Shown piece after piece: positions 11,301 to 22,570 of a stretch of 64,000 nucleotides of DNA. The position numbers and the translations under genes were made by a program. Below the pieces are notes generated by a model, which searched no databases, was not told the DNA's origin, and was given only the letters and a program-made list of their open reading frames with translations. Every line of letters begins with the position of its first letter. Position 1 is the stretch's first letter. The DNA comes from Stropharia rugosoannulata (taxonomy: Eukaryota > Basidiomycota > Agaricomycetes > Agaricales > Strophariaceae): assembly GCA_028532985.1 (NCBI GenBank), contig JANCIK010000009.1, positions 2,170,001-2,234,000 on the forward strand, read 5' to 3'.

Positions 11301-13071
11301 TAGATCAATAGCACTTACCATTAGCTCATCTTCGTCTCCTAGATCGATAATCACTGTGGTTCCAATGTGATAGCAGGCCCAGGTGGCGAGTCGAGTATCT
11401 TCATCTGTGGAAAAGTACATGTAAACATGGTGGATAAAGTCCTGAGAAACATGTTAGAACCTCGTATACCTAACAGGAGAGATAACATAACTTGAGTCCC
11501 ATTGCCTATATTTGCTAGTAAGTGAAGTAAGAGAAAGTTTCTGTTTAAATACGAGTGAAACAAGCGCACTCAAGCTTCAAGCTTTACTATGGTTACTATT
11601 CAATTGCAATTATGACAATTAAACTTGAGCTTAATTTTCAAACAATGAGAGAAGTATTCATTGTCCTACATAATGAGTGCGCGAGAATGTGTGAGCAAAG
11701 CGAGGGTGCGCAGTGAGTGAGTGGTGCGTGATGGTATGTGAGCAAATGCGTGAAGGTGAGTGAGTACACGTGAGAAGTGCGTGGGTTGCGTGAGTGGAAG
11801 TGAAGATGCGTGACAGATGCGTGAGTGAAAGTGAAGGTGCGTGAGTGAAAGTGAAAGTGCGTGAGTGGTGCGTGGGGGTGCGCGAAGGTGCGTGAGGGTG
11901 CGTGAGGGTGCGTGAAGGTGCGTGAGTGGAAGTGAGAATGAGTGAGTGAGAGTGAGTAGGTGCGTTAGTGAGTACGTGAGTGAGTGAGATAAATGATCCA
12001 CACAGAAATCTTTGATGTAGAACTAAAGGCAATACAACTGTCACCATAACAAATATCCTCGTTTCCGAGCCTAACATCTTTCATGCTATTAGTTCCAATG
12101 TGTTACAAATAGTAGTTCTACATGATATAAGTCTAAAAGCCTTATGGGTGTTTGATTAAGTTAAATTTTCAACTTCACAAAAACACAAGAAAAATCACTC
12201 GGTAACCAAAACTGAGCTGAAACAGTTGACTGTGAGTCGTGTATTATCCAAATTTCTGTCTTATATACAATCTATCCATATATTATTACACTAACTCGAT
12301 ATTATTTACTTCTTATGAGATAACTGTACTCGAACTTAAAGCACTATTGACTAGTCTGTTGTAGTAAACGAACAAGTAAGTGACGATGCGTGAGGTATCC
12401 GGTATTATGCATAACAGTGGTGTGGCTGTGTGAAAGTGCGTGAGGCTGTGCAAAGTGCGTGAAAATCCGTGATGGATCAGTGCAAATGCGTGAAAGTGGC
12501 TCACGCACCACTCACGCACTCACGCACGCCTCACTGCTTTTTCCCCCTGCCCTTTTCTGGGGTATATCTGAAGACGTCGTTGTAAAAGTACTGGCAGGAA
12601 ATACAAATCCTATGTCAGTGAACATTGGCAAGCCGTACAACAGTACCCAGACTTACAGCACGGCCATCCTCACTGAAGAACTCCCCTCCAATACACCATA
12701 GATGATTGCCTTGCGGGCAGGCCGTAAGCGTTGCGTTTGCTCTCCGTGATGGAGGACCTTCAACAAGTTCTTCAGTCACAGTATGCGCCAGTTCCCATTC
12801 TTTACGCATCTACAGATTACCCCATAAGATAGTAACTTTAATTAGCTGAAAGGGGAGTCTATCCCGAGAAGGAACTTACCCTCTCTAGGATTCCTTCGAG
12901 ATCATCGTCGTCCGTATCGCTGTCATTTTTTGACTTTGATTTGGTCTTTTTCGTACTGCCTGTTGCAGGGCCTTTCGACTTTAGCCCCTTCTTGGTCTCC
13001 TTTTTCTCCACCTTTTGCGCTGCTTTCAATTTCTTTGCAGCTTTGGCAGCAGAGGTTTGTTTCTTGCCCAT
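8343..13071 (-). CDS. Kelch-repeat protein of the KLHDC4/Kel3 type, interrupted by a transposon
   Basis: Sixteen exons can be joined in frame to 749 aa: 12880-13071, 12657-12809, 12551-12590, 10779-10883, 10597-10726, 10475-10536, 10333-10420, 10215-10267, 10093-10165, 9748-10038, 9517-9688, 9322-9476, 8889-9267, 8705-8831, 8548-8640, 8343-8479. The lysine-rich N-terminus (MGKKQTS) leads to DDDLEGILE, then kelch blades with LFLFGG, VLFGGF, VLHGGYS, IMFGGV and YIYGGIY, a Lys run and an Asp/Glu run, and a helical end (EYWTQKAHE). This order is that of KLHDC4 and yeast Kel3, cytoplasmic proteins of poorly known function. All introns are 45-110 nt except one of 1667 nt, which is almost entirely a transposon (10889-12552). 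Joining across it needs a GC donor at 12550; otherwise the gene is broken by a TGA inside the element. Confidence 0.85.
11130..11404 (-). other. Two-exon coding-like fragment inside the transposon
   Basis: On the minus strand, 11319-11404 reads EDTRLATWACYHIG...IDLGDEDELM after a CACAG acceptor and ends at a GTAAGT donor. Exon 11130-11261 then starts after TATAG in the matching phase and reads RGPSYIENPPLPS, a Lys/Pro stretch, and a Gly/Arg-rich end (GRGTKRGRARRG) before TAG. Matching splice signals and an open frame suggest real or recently real coding sequence, perhaps the tail of a gene fragment captured by the element. Upstream exons could not be connected; a plausible one near 11475-11515 (KYRQWDSSYVISPV) does not join in phase. 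No family was recognised. Confidence 0.4.
11675..11992. repeat. GTGCGTGA-type minisatellite inside the transposon
   Basis: Roughly 300 bp of degenerate tandem units built on GTGCGTGAGTG and GTGAGTGAAA. The same units sit near both ends of the element (about 10905-10990 and 12434-12535). The middle array may mark the end of a nested or rearranged copy. The long open frames read through it are only translations of the repeat. Confidence 0.75.
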
Positions 13072-13387
13072 TTTACGAAAGATTTGGTCAAGGCTTTATT
13101 GGTGGTGGTGGATATCAAAGGAGAGATTCACTGGCAGCATTTCATGAAGGCCTGCTAGTGGTTGAATGAAGTTTCAACCTGTGATTGTGGTTGGATTGTG
13201 CTAAGCAAGGAAACCAAAGTTCTGTCTAACTTGAATATCTGATTAAGGCAAGATTAGCTCCTTTTAGTAAACACCTGATCCACTGATGTTGGATTGATGA
13301 CTTCATCGACGCAATATATGTAGGCCTTATGTACATAGTAGCCTCATCAAAATCAAACTGCATTCTCTACCAATTCTCTACCATTGC
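13072..13387. other. Short intergenic region
   Basis: 316 bp between the start of the kelch gene and the stop of the 7TM gene, both on the minus strand. It must hold the kelch-gene promoter. No further gene is visible. Confidence 0.5.
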
Positions 13388-14607
13388 TTATACAAATTCT
13401 TCATAGCTATTACCAGAGGGATGACTTTTAATGCTGAATCGAACTCCACTTGAAGGCAAACCGCTGCCGATTGTTGACCGAATCTGGGTAAGAGATATTT
13501 CTTCTATATGTTGGCGAGAGCAGTTCACTGCTACATTGTTGGAGGCCGAATATATCGTTCTGTTGAACACTCCGGAATTTATGTTGCGGTAGAGACGACT
13601 GGCCATAATATTCATAATCACAAGTCCTGGGACACCAGCAATATCGCGATAAGGAAGGGGAATCGGCTTCATGAAGAAGAGAACAAGGGTGATGATGTCA
13701 ACCGTCACGGTCGTTCTAAGGATGTTTGGTTTCATTAGCACATATAAGCAGTAAGTTAGTGCAAGAAACCTCACAAAAAGTATGCTTGCCCATTATGAAA
13801 TAAAGCTCTTGAAATTATGGGTAGGCGCGCACCCAAAACTATTTCTTTGATACTTGCTTTACGTTGCTGGTCTACCTGCGTGGATGTAAGAAGTCTCCAT
13901 GACAAAGCTACAAACAGAACAGTGTCGTTTATTATGGGTCCAAGTACTGCAAAACCGACATAGCGAGCAACCGGAGATCCAATGCAATATTTTGTAGGTC
14001 CTATGTTGGAGTAGGGGAAGGTGGTGTATGCGGAGATGGGGGCTAATGCAGAGGTTCCAATTGTGCACAGCCATAGGAGCAGAAAAAGGCGAACGAGATG
14101 TCGATTGTCTATATACACTGCCCGGACGTGCAACAGGAACAGAAGTTGTGATAATGGGACGGCCAAAAACTCGAATACGATAGCTATCCTGTCGACAAGT
14201 TCACAATGACCAATCGGGAAAGCTTCATGTTTCTTGTTAGTAGGATGTATATACTTATCAATTGATATGAAGGCATACCGTTTAAGAGTGTAAAACAGAA
14301 TATGAAGGCGAAAGTTGTAAATCTGCGCTGTTTAGTTAGCAAGAGTACTTCAATTTGCAATTTCGAAAACACTAGAACACAGTACCTCGAGAAAACGTAA
14401 ACGACAAATGGCAGGCGCGCTCTATTTCTTCGCGCCAGAGAAAAATCATCCACCAAATGAGTGAAAATATCCCATGCGTGAATCTACTTGACGAATGTGA
14501 GTGACCAGTATGACCCTGTTTAAAGAACGACATGCCGTCACTGCTGAAATCAGGAAGTAAAGACAAACAGTAAACTGCTCCGCAAGTTCTGGAGGCAAGA
14601 ATGCCAT
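13388..14607 (-). CDS. Seven-transmembrane orphan protein of a basidiomycete family
   Basis: Five exons (14542-14607, 14386-14483, 14279-14322, 13775-14222, 13388-13715) give 327 aa. The N-terminus MAFLPPELAEQFTVCLYFLI leads into a first membrane segment, followed by AWDIFTHL and VYVFSRF. Further hydrophobic segments are FAFIFCFTLL, IVFEFLAVPLSQLLFLL, FLLLWLCTIGTSAL, PIINDTVLFVALSW and IITLVLFFM, and the cytosolic tail is polar. The order matches a large Agaricomycete family of integral membrane proteins with a conserved Cys after the third segment (here PIGHCELVD) and a LHVRAVY motif. Function is unknown; a receptor role is often guessed but unproven. All phases agree. A second, in-frame-looking RYCVLVF just after exon 2 is intronic. 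Confidence 0.82.
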
Positions 14608-16809
14608 CGGAGTCAGTGGATTTGGCAGGGACAACAAAGGAGTTTCGGACGCATCCTCTGACGGGCCAGAGACTGTGCTACCATGGGTGTCCATACGAGT
14701 TCGTGGTTCATTCAGCAGCGCCACACTTTCATTATATCTTCTCGAGGGTCGAGCCTTCTGACTGACAGGAATGTGTGTAACAAATTCAACGAGATGATTT
14801 TGCGTACGTTTAGTTATAATGATTCGGTTGGCAAACCGCGTTTGCGCCCTCAACTCAATGGAACTGCGGTAAGACTTCTTTATCAGTCCAGTCACGAACG
14901 CTCACCGGTTGTATTGAGCTTTCCTGCATGTTTGGCGTTTAAGATGGTTTCCACAGGCGGCTCGATGATTGATTGATGACAGTCAACCTGCAGCATACAC
15001 ATATTCAACAACTCAGATGGAATTCGTGTTTCAGTCATGGGCATTGGTTTTATATAAATAGAGTATAAATAACATCCTGGATATGATCGCAATGATGTTC
15101 GACTTGCGGAGCATCAGAAGAGTCTGCGCTGAGTTCTCGTTGGGTACATATTTTGGAGCAGAGACCGTACTGGAATGCTCTTTAGTCTTTTATCAGTGAA
15201 CTTGAACATAGAGATAACCTTCGACAGTAAGTGTTCAATAATGACATAGACTAGCGCGTGTACCGTCAGTGTATTCGGGAGTCAAGTCTCCTGCAGCTGA
15301 TTCTACCATGACATTAGGTTTGAGGTGGCTTTTTCCCTAGAGAGAGAACGGACTGGCGAACAGTCTTCTTTATGATGTTTGGATATCATATGTAGACTTT
15401 ACTCACTGTCAAAGACATGTGTCAATACTCAGAAAAGGTCTTTGCTCCGAGCGCGCCGGGTGCAGTTGGCTTGAGTGCGTTGAATAACAATTTCAAGACT
15501 CAACCGCAAGCTGTGACATCCATAGACATCATTGAACGTAAGCAATTCGAGTTTGCAGTTTCTCCGTTGCGTCTTACAACTCAAACAAGGTTAGCTTTCG
15601 TGCTCAGAGAAAACTGACATACTTACCGCAGTGCGCATCACAATATAGCTTAAACCTCCTGGGATGTTGAGTGTGTCGTCTTCTCACAGACTGCATCCGT
15701 CCGAAAGTCATAAAAAGTCAATTGACTGTGTATACCCTCGTATACCGCGTGTTTTTATCGGTGCGGTTCCCATTGTCGGCTTGACGGAAATGTCGATTAT
15801 ATGTACTTCCATGCATCGGCGTTGGGGTGTCAACCTCTGCCAACTCCCACAATTAAAATGCAAGCTTTATCAAGAGCCTATTTGCATGTCCTCCACGTGG
15901 GATAAATATTAATGAGGAGCTGTGAACATGTATGTGAATGCTTACCATACCACTGAATCATTGATTGAGCGTCACGAGTAGAATCGATAGTGGAAGTAGA
16001 TACTTAACGGTGTACGAACTCCATGCCTGACTCTTAGTTGAAAAGTATTGTGCATTTGTTAAGCATTTGTTGTACCGCCTCCGTAGTCCGTACGGAGGCG
16101 GTACGACAAATGCTTGGCTTTAACAGAGACTCTCATTTATGAGAAGGGACCTTTATGAGAGTCAGTACGTGTCGGCCAAATCCAAAAAGTACGGGTTTCC
16201 TACCTTTTCTACCAGCCATTCAAAGATAGGAGGACACTATCTGAGAATGTGCAGCATACATATTATACATACTATGCATGTTCACGATGGAAGAGGTTGC
16301 CGGTGTCGGGCGCCGATGGTGCCCGGGGTCTCTCTTTCCACGTGCGCCAACTCAGATGAGAAGCGACCCTGAGTATTGCACCCATACACTGCGGATATAC
16401 CACTACGCTAACTCTATAGGCCGAGCGACTAAATACAGCTCGAAGGAGCATAGGGCTCAAGAAAACAAATGTTAGAACTGCTTGGAGTGCTAGGGATCAT
16501 CCCACTGAAGACAGCAACGTTGTCGTGACCGTTCTGAAGATTCCAGAAAAGGTCACGCTGTTACCGTTGAATATTCCTGAGATTCTATGTAAATGCGCAG
16601 GGTCTCCTCCATTTCTATTTCTCACATCTTCGCTTCTTGAAACCCTCCAAACTCTGTATAACCAAGCCCCTCTGCTCCTTTGTTTCTCCATCTCATCTCT
16701 GCTTACATAGCCACCCGTTCACCTCTACTTGCCCATATATCTATCTGCCCCTCGGGAGTCGTCAGTTGTTTATTACTAGGTCGGCTAAGAGTCATAGGTG
16801 CCCAGAACC
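14608..16809. other. Long divergent intergenic region
   Basis: 2.2 kb between the divergent 7TM and Zn2Cys6 genes. Open frames are short and not recognisable. It includes a strong inverted repeat at 16061-16115 and must hold both promoters. Confidence 0.5.
16061..16115. repeat. Near-perfect 25-bp inverted repeat (hairpin)
   Basis: Arms 16061-16085 and 16091-16115 are complementary at 24 of 25 positions (single T/C difference at arm position 11), with a 5-nt loop. The G+C-rich centre (ACCGCCTCCGTA) differs from the A+T-rich surroundings. It could be a solo foldback end of a MITE, a protein-binding palindrome, or a transcribed hairpin. Two near copies of GCATTTGTT precede it. Confidence 0.7.
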
Positions 16810-19800
16810 ATGTATCACCATCCTGCTGACCACAGCTATTGCGATCCCTCTCACATACCCAGCGGCAGTTATCCCAGGCCCCCGCGTTCAACGTTTGCCT
16901 TTGCATACTCGTATGATCGGCACTCTTCTAGTTTATCGGAATTACCGACGACAACGATGCACTCGTTCCAGACCTACCCTTACCATGAACCCCCGACAGA
17001 CGGGCCCCAAACGCTCCAGCGCACTATGACAAACGCGATTCCTAAAAGCATCAGCACTTCCCCTCACTCCCCACTTCGTGCTTATGCGCCAGAGTCCCGC
17101 TCGGCTATGGCCGGCCCGTCACCAGAGCACTCTGTCGACTCTGACCTTTGGCAAGACCGCGCCCACGACATACCTGAACTTGAAGAGCCAAAACCGAAGA
17201 AGGCCCGTCGCGAAAAACCTCGCATAGAGCTCGCGCCTGATCAACCACCTACCACCCAAGGTAAACCTCGCGCGCGAGTCTATGTGGCATGTCAGCAATG
17301 GTATGCTCTGTTCTTACTTCGCTTCCAGATACTAGATGTAATGATATTCAATCTAGTCGTACTCGTAAAATTCGTTGCGACGGTGCCAAGCCCGTCTGCC
17401 ACAACTGCTCACGGCGTGGCAACGGAAATAATGAATGCAATTACGACCCTCTACCAAAGCGCAGAGGCCCCGATAAATTGCCAGGAGCGCGGCAGAGGAT
17501 GGCGCGCGAAGCACGTAACGCCGTCGAGCAAAGTCCGCGTCGACGACGTAGAACCCGTGGCGCAGCCGACGCAGATCAAAGTCATCAACAACCCTTGGGG
17601 CAAGTCCATATATCACAAAGCACTAGGTATCCTATAAATGGCCTCCCCAGTTCTGTTCCATTGGGATTTTCTCCGTTGGGTGCTGTAGCGCCCTTATCCA
17701 GCGGTGTAGACTCCACTCCGTATTATCTACGACCAAGTTATTCTGACACAATTGTAAACGGTGGCGATGGTCTGCAGCGTGCTAATGCTCTAGGCATCGT
17801 CAACCTTTCTGACATAGGAAAATCGGCTTCCCCGGTGAGCAGACCATGAAGTTGACCTCGCATATAGAATTAACATGATGATCTTAGGCAACTACTTACC
17901 GGCCTCCTTATGACCTCGCTAGCATCCTCTCGCCTTACAACGCAGGTAATAGCAGTTACATTACGGAACTCGATGAAAATGGCGAAGAGAAACAGAATGA
18001 TACCATTGAAATATCTAGCGGTCCTTCCCTTAATTTTACCCGCAAGATATGGTGGGATTCGTTACTATGCCTATATCTGTCACCCAACTCCAATCGCTTG
18101 CAGAGCTTATCCGCTTCACAACGAGAATCCGCCTCCCAAAGTATCACCGCAGATCTGCGCTTTATTTTCCGTTCTTCAAATTATTGGTTTTCTTTCTTTC
18201 ACATTCCGACTTTTTTCAGCAATTTTTTCGACCCTCCAAGGCGAGAGAAAATTCAGCCTAGCTTAGTGCTTGCCCTGCTCGCAATGTCTACGTTTTGGCA
18301 GAGCTCTGAAGTCGGCTATGGCGAGGCGGGCCGTGAGCGGGCCATGCGCTTCAGAGACGAAGCTCAAGCGGCTATGGATGCCAGTTTTCACGCAGGTTGG
18401 ATTGATGAGACTCTTGCTCAAGCGGCGTGGGTACGTATCTTTTATACCCTTGTTAAATTTCTTTTTTGTTTCCAAAACACTGACTTATGTTACAGTTATT
18501 GGCCCTTTTTGAAGTCTGTGCTCATCCACGTCATTCGTCAGAACGGTCTACATCCTCCATGGTCATGCTTGACTCTATCATTCGTAGCCTTTCGCTGACT
18601 CTAGTGGATGCGGGAGATCCAGATACCACATTGTTTTCTCCAGGTACGGTTCCGGCTGTTAGTCACCCTAAACCACAAGCGATATGGCTACCCTCCTCAC
18701 CTATATCACGCTCCCCGGCCGATGACTCTTTATTCCAACCACCCAGTAGTCACCCAGAAGAGGCGGGATGCTCATGTCTCAAGTTCACTCTTGAAGGCAA
18801 CTGGCCGTCATCGTCTGACCATGCGCCGCTGTGGTCCTCTACTCCTGCGTGGGATGAATCGTGGACAGAGGGCGAAATCCGGAAGGAATCATGCAGGCGA
18901 CTATGCTGGAGTTCAATGATCTTAGCGGCTGGTCATATCTCGTACACCACTGCCCAGCGTTCTCAAGGTCTCGACCTCTTCATAGCAGATCCTGCGAATG
19001 TGTGTTTTCCATTTCACTCACGCTGACCAGTAATCCTGATTTATTTTTTTCGTCATTAGTACGCTTTATTATTTTCGGGCGAATCCGTTGCTCGGTCTCC
19101 TATACTATCACGGCACTCATCGAAAGATACAGTTTGGGCCTTACATGACCGATGCTTTCTCCTTTGGCATGGATGCATTCGTATGAGGAACCATCTTACC
19201 GCGACTGACACCGATAAGGCGCAATTTGCGGTTAGGGCCTGGCTCGAGGCAGACAGCCTAGAGCAAGCGCTGAACAAACATACCTGCTCGATCGAGCGAG
19301 CGCATATTTTCCAGGCGCGGGAGTACATTTTTAAGTAAGTTCAGCCGTTCTACGGAAAATGTGATTCTCATGTTATTTAGTACAAGGATGTGCATATCCT
19401 ACGAGTTCCAGAGGTATATTCCTCTAGTCACTGCGTGAGTTTATTTTTGACTTTGGACAGAGGGGTGCGTTTGACATAACGTGCGCGAATTAGTAACGTT
19501 AGCGGCCTCTTCCATAGAAATAAGGCTGAGGAGTGGTGTAAGTACATTATCCACCCCGTCCTTGAAATGTTTTTTGGTATATATCTACTGTTTTAGTGAC
19601 ACATCAGTCAATCGTTGCCGAGCGTTTTATGTATGGTCTACATACTATCACAGGAAACGCAAGTAACTTGCTAGCACGTCGGCCTTTCTTTGTCTTCTGG
19701 TTTATGGGGCAAATTCACCGGTGCGTGCCATTGTAACTGTATATTGCGGAACTGTTGTCTGATGCTATCTTAATAGTGCGCTTTCTCTTTTTGAGTGTGA

Positions 19801-20068
19801 CAATACATTGTTAGTCGGATTGGACGTATGCAAGGCTCTTATACCCGCTATCGATTAGTACGCTGCTGCATCTACTGATCGGAACAATTAAATGACTGAC
19901 TATATGACTCGCAGCTTGTCAGCCCTGTGGCCCTGTGCTGAACAGCGGAGGCGATACGATTCACTGCGCAGCAAAGTCGTAAATGCATGCTCTGTCGCTG
20001 GTGTTGATCCCCCTCCTCCTTATAACAGTTCCCTTTCTGTACCTGGCTCTCCTCAGGGTCTCATATAA
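16810..20068 (+). CDS. Zn(II)2Cys6 fungal transcription factor
   Basis: Ten exons (16810-17300, 17357-17834, 17888-18430, 18496-18999, 19060-19334, 19381-19434, 19494-19576, 19654-19720, 19777-19857, 19915-20068) join to 909 aa. The cluster is CQQCRTRKIRCDG...CHNC...C (C-x2-C-x6-C-x6-C-x2-C-x9-C). Its second Cys codon is split by the first intron (TG|T). A basic linker KRRGPDKLP follows. Exon 3 onward resembles the fungal-specific middle homology region (helical, with HIPTFFSNFFDP and ALLAMSTFWQSSE). Such proteins bind CGG-type half sites and control metabolic genes; the target here is unknown. The N-terminal 150 residues are Ser/Pro-rich with an acidic segment, and a Lys-rich patch precedes the cluster. 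The first in-frame ATG is used. Confidence 0.9.
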
Positions 20069-20457
20069 GCTTCCGGGAGAAGGACTTTAATTCTATCAGT
20101 TTTGTAAGTGGATTCCACTTTTTCTTACGTTTCATGTTTGTTTTCATTTATCTTCGTCCAAATAAACGAAGTCACAGCTGTATCCACTAAACTTGCACTA
20201 AACATATTTTTATGTATCAATATTATTTTACGAATGCAGACATTCGAGTACATAACTTCAAGGCAATACCGTGCATTACGTCTTATTTTATACGAACCTA
20301 ATGGTTCGTATACTTCGTAGGCGCAGTGTTTGTGCAGTGCCCGCTACATTAGGTTTACCATATGCGGATAAATGACAGTCAATTAGCACGGAGCCACCGG
20401 CTGGCGGGCCACTGCTCCTTGTCCAGAACCCACCATCGACAAGTCATCCTGACAAGT
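20069..20457. other. Intergenic region
   Basis: 389 bp between the stop of the transcription factor and the preferred start of the RING gene. It is A+T-rich with no recognised gene. The RING frame is open from an earlier ATG at 20362. Confidence 0.5.
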
Positions 20458-22570
20458 ATGAATCAGGATATACACGCGCTAACCAACTCTCAAAGTACAT
20501 CAATTATCAGTGATTCTATTTCTTTAGTTACCCCCTTAGCCATCGCTCCAGTCGCATCCTTGAAGCGCAGAGCATCGTCGTCTTTCGAGTGCCCCGACGA
20601 AACCATCCGTAAGAGAATGAAGGAAGAAGACAGGGAAGACCAGGTCCAACCTGCTGAGAGTATTACCTCTGAATCAACAGCTATCGGATTTGTTGAGGAC
20701 GTCGCGCAGGAGCTGCAGTGCGGCTGCTGCTCTGAGCTCCTGTACCGGCCGGTCCTCGTTATCCCCTGTCAACATTTCTTTTGCGGGAGGTGAGTCTATT
20801 TATCAACCGGAGGTTTATCATTGCGTGAGTCTTGAACACCATTTCTGACTTGCCATGTCGGTATTTTACAGCTGCTGCTTATTGTGGATTAAGGTAAGTT
20901 TAGACCCTTTTGGTTTCCTGTCCCCTCAGCCTCTCTTGAACATCGCAATCATTCGCATCTGCAAGTCTAAGCTTACACTTTGCGCGATCTTTATATGCTA
21001 TACCTACTACTATTATAAGAGAGAGCTAATGCTGTTGAATCGTTAGAACGGCGGCACCAATTGCCCAGCCTGCAGGAGCATTGCGACGGTGGCGATGCCC
21101 TTCCGGGCCATTCAACCTCTGATCGATGCGCTCCTTCGCTCTGCCCCATATAGGACTCGCACTGAACGCGAAAGAGCTCAGGCTGACGAGATCTACAAAG
21201 CTGGGCAAACCATACGCGTAAGACGACGCCCGAGCATTCTGTCACTCTTTCTTTATCATTTACCGGTTTATTGTGTAGATGCCCACGCCGAGGGAAGCAT
21301 CCCCTCCGCCAGACGTTAACAGGAGTACAGAATATCTTCACCCGTGCCCGCATTGCCTTCCAAATAACCCCTATGATTGGAGGTGTCCTGTGCCCATTGC
21401 AGATCCTGTCACTGATCTTGAGCACGCTTGGCATGTCGACGACGGTTTACCTCCTGGTCATGCACATTGTGGTAATTGGTATGTGGGCAAAGCATTGACA
21501 AACGCTCTATTCGTTTATAATTATGGTTTAATGCAGTGAAAATCTACTTGCTCTGCGGGCGCCGACGACCACCAGATGTGACTTGTGCCTCGTTTCATTT
21601 TGTGGCGTTGGCGTCCAAGATCGCTGCGTTGCGCTGCCAATTATGTCCCAGCAACCTCACAACATGACGAGCCTGACCGACATGATCCAGACTGCTGATG
21701 TTTATGATTGCTTTGACGGAAACACAGCAGAAGTAGAACTCATGCTTGAATACCTCGAAGCGCAAGGTCTAACGCCTCGTCATATATACCGACAGGTTTT
21801 GTGTTTTTTCTTCTCATTAAATATGTCACTGATCTCTTGCCGTGGTAATAGATTGTCCAATGGATTCAGAAAACTCCTCGGGGATTTGCGACGCTCATAG
21901 AATCAGACCTATTTGTTGACATTCATGGTGTAGCGCCAGGTGTAGAACCCAATGCTGAGGCGCCAAGAAACAAGGCATGTCGGCTTTGTGCCGCTGAAAT
22001 ATTCCTTTGGGGTTTGAAAGAGTGGTGGCTCCGAGAACGATTCGACAATGAATCAATTGATACTCGGAAAGACTGCCCTGAGGCACCAACTTGCACTCGT
22101 CACAGGGATGACATGGGTGTGTTCCTCTCGTAATTATGTGATATTCCTCAAGCTCTGACCTTGAATATATTAATTATAGCTCACGCGAGGGAATGTAAGT
22201 TCATTTCATACATTCTGACGCCATTGATCTAACATATCACCTAGTCAATCATTTGTTTCTTTCTCGCTCTTTTTCCGATGATGAAGATGAACCTGCAAGC
22301 GCAACCGTCCAGCCCCCAGCTCCTTCGGTACAGGTGCCACAGGTCCTGACAAGGCCAAACACGCCTGCTCCTAGTACACAACCCGTTGAAGCAACGAATC
22401 CACCTGAGGCTATACCGACTGTGCCTGTACCGAGTTCTTCATCGGTTGCCTCAATTTCCTTTCTCCTTAATCCAGATGTTGAAATGACTAATTTCTCGCC
22501 GCCGATATTCCGCTCTCCAACGCCCGATGCGCTGCAGACAACCACAGGTGATATGGATACGTCCACCTGA
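20458..22570 (+). CDS. RING-finger E3 ubiquitin ligase, CHFR-like cysteine-rich region
   Basis: Eight exons (20458-20789, 20872-20893, 21047-21217, 21279-21478, 21537-21795, 21852-22116, 22180-22194, 22245-22570) give 529 aa; a start at 20362 would add 32 residues. The C3HC4 RING reads CGCC ... CQHFFCGSCC ... CPACR and is assembled across three exons, one of only 22 nt. More cysteine pairs follow (CPHC, HCGNC, CDLC, CRLC), as in the zinc-binding C-terminal region of CHFR-type ligases. No FHA domain is present at the N-terminus, unlike true CHFR. The C-terminus is acidic, then Pro/Thr-rich and probably disordered. Expected role: transfer of ubiquitin from an E2 to unknown substrates. A 15-nt exon encodes HARE. 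Confidence 0.85.

Larger units (their letters stand above)
10889..12552. mobile_element. Non-autonomous DNA transposon inserted in a kelch-gene exon
   Basis: The two ends form imperfect inverted repeats. Inward from each end they share GGGCA, an A-run, GCAGTGAG and CGTGCGTGAG (about 30 of 34 positions by eye). The flanks carry TTTTCTGGG at 10880-10888 and again at 12553-12561, a 9-bp (or 8-bp, given the G runs) target-site duplication. Subterminal arrays of GTGCGTGA-like units lie inside both ends and again at 11675-11992; such arrays usually bind transposase. The duplication length fits hAT-like or related class II elements, but no transposase frame is visible, so the superfamily is open. 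On the minus strand the host exon reads CCAGAAAAG before the element and again after it, showing that the insertion split one coding exon. Confidence 0.85.

Noticed and set aside
11658..12077. Long minus-strand open frames rich in Ser-Arg-Thr-Leu-Thr-His
   Set aside because: They are direct translations of the GTGAGTGCGTGA minisatellite in more than one frame; a repeat without stops, not a protein gene.
13052..13169. Plus-strand frames overlapping the start of the kelch gene
   Set aside because: Complement of the Lys-rich N-terminus and leader of the kelch gene.
16061..16115. Rho-independent terminator or CRISPR repeat
   Set aside because: This is eukaryotic DNA, the hairpin is single and has no following T-run, and no spacer-repeat pattern exists.
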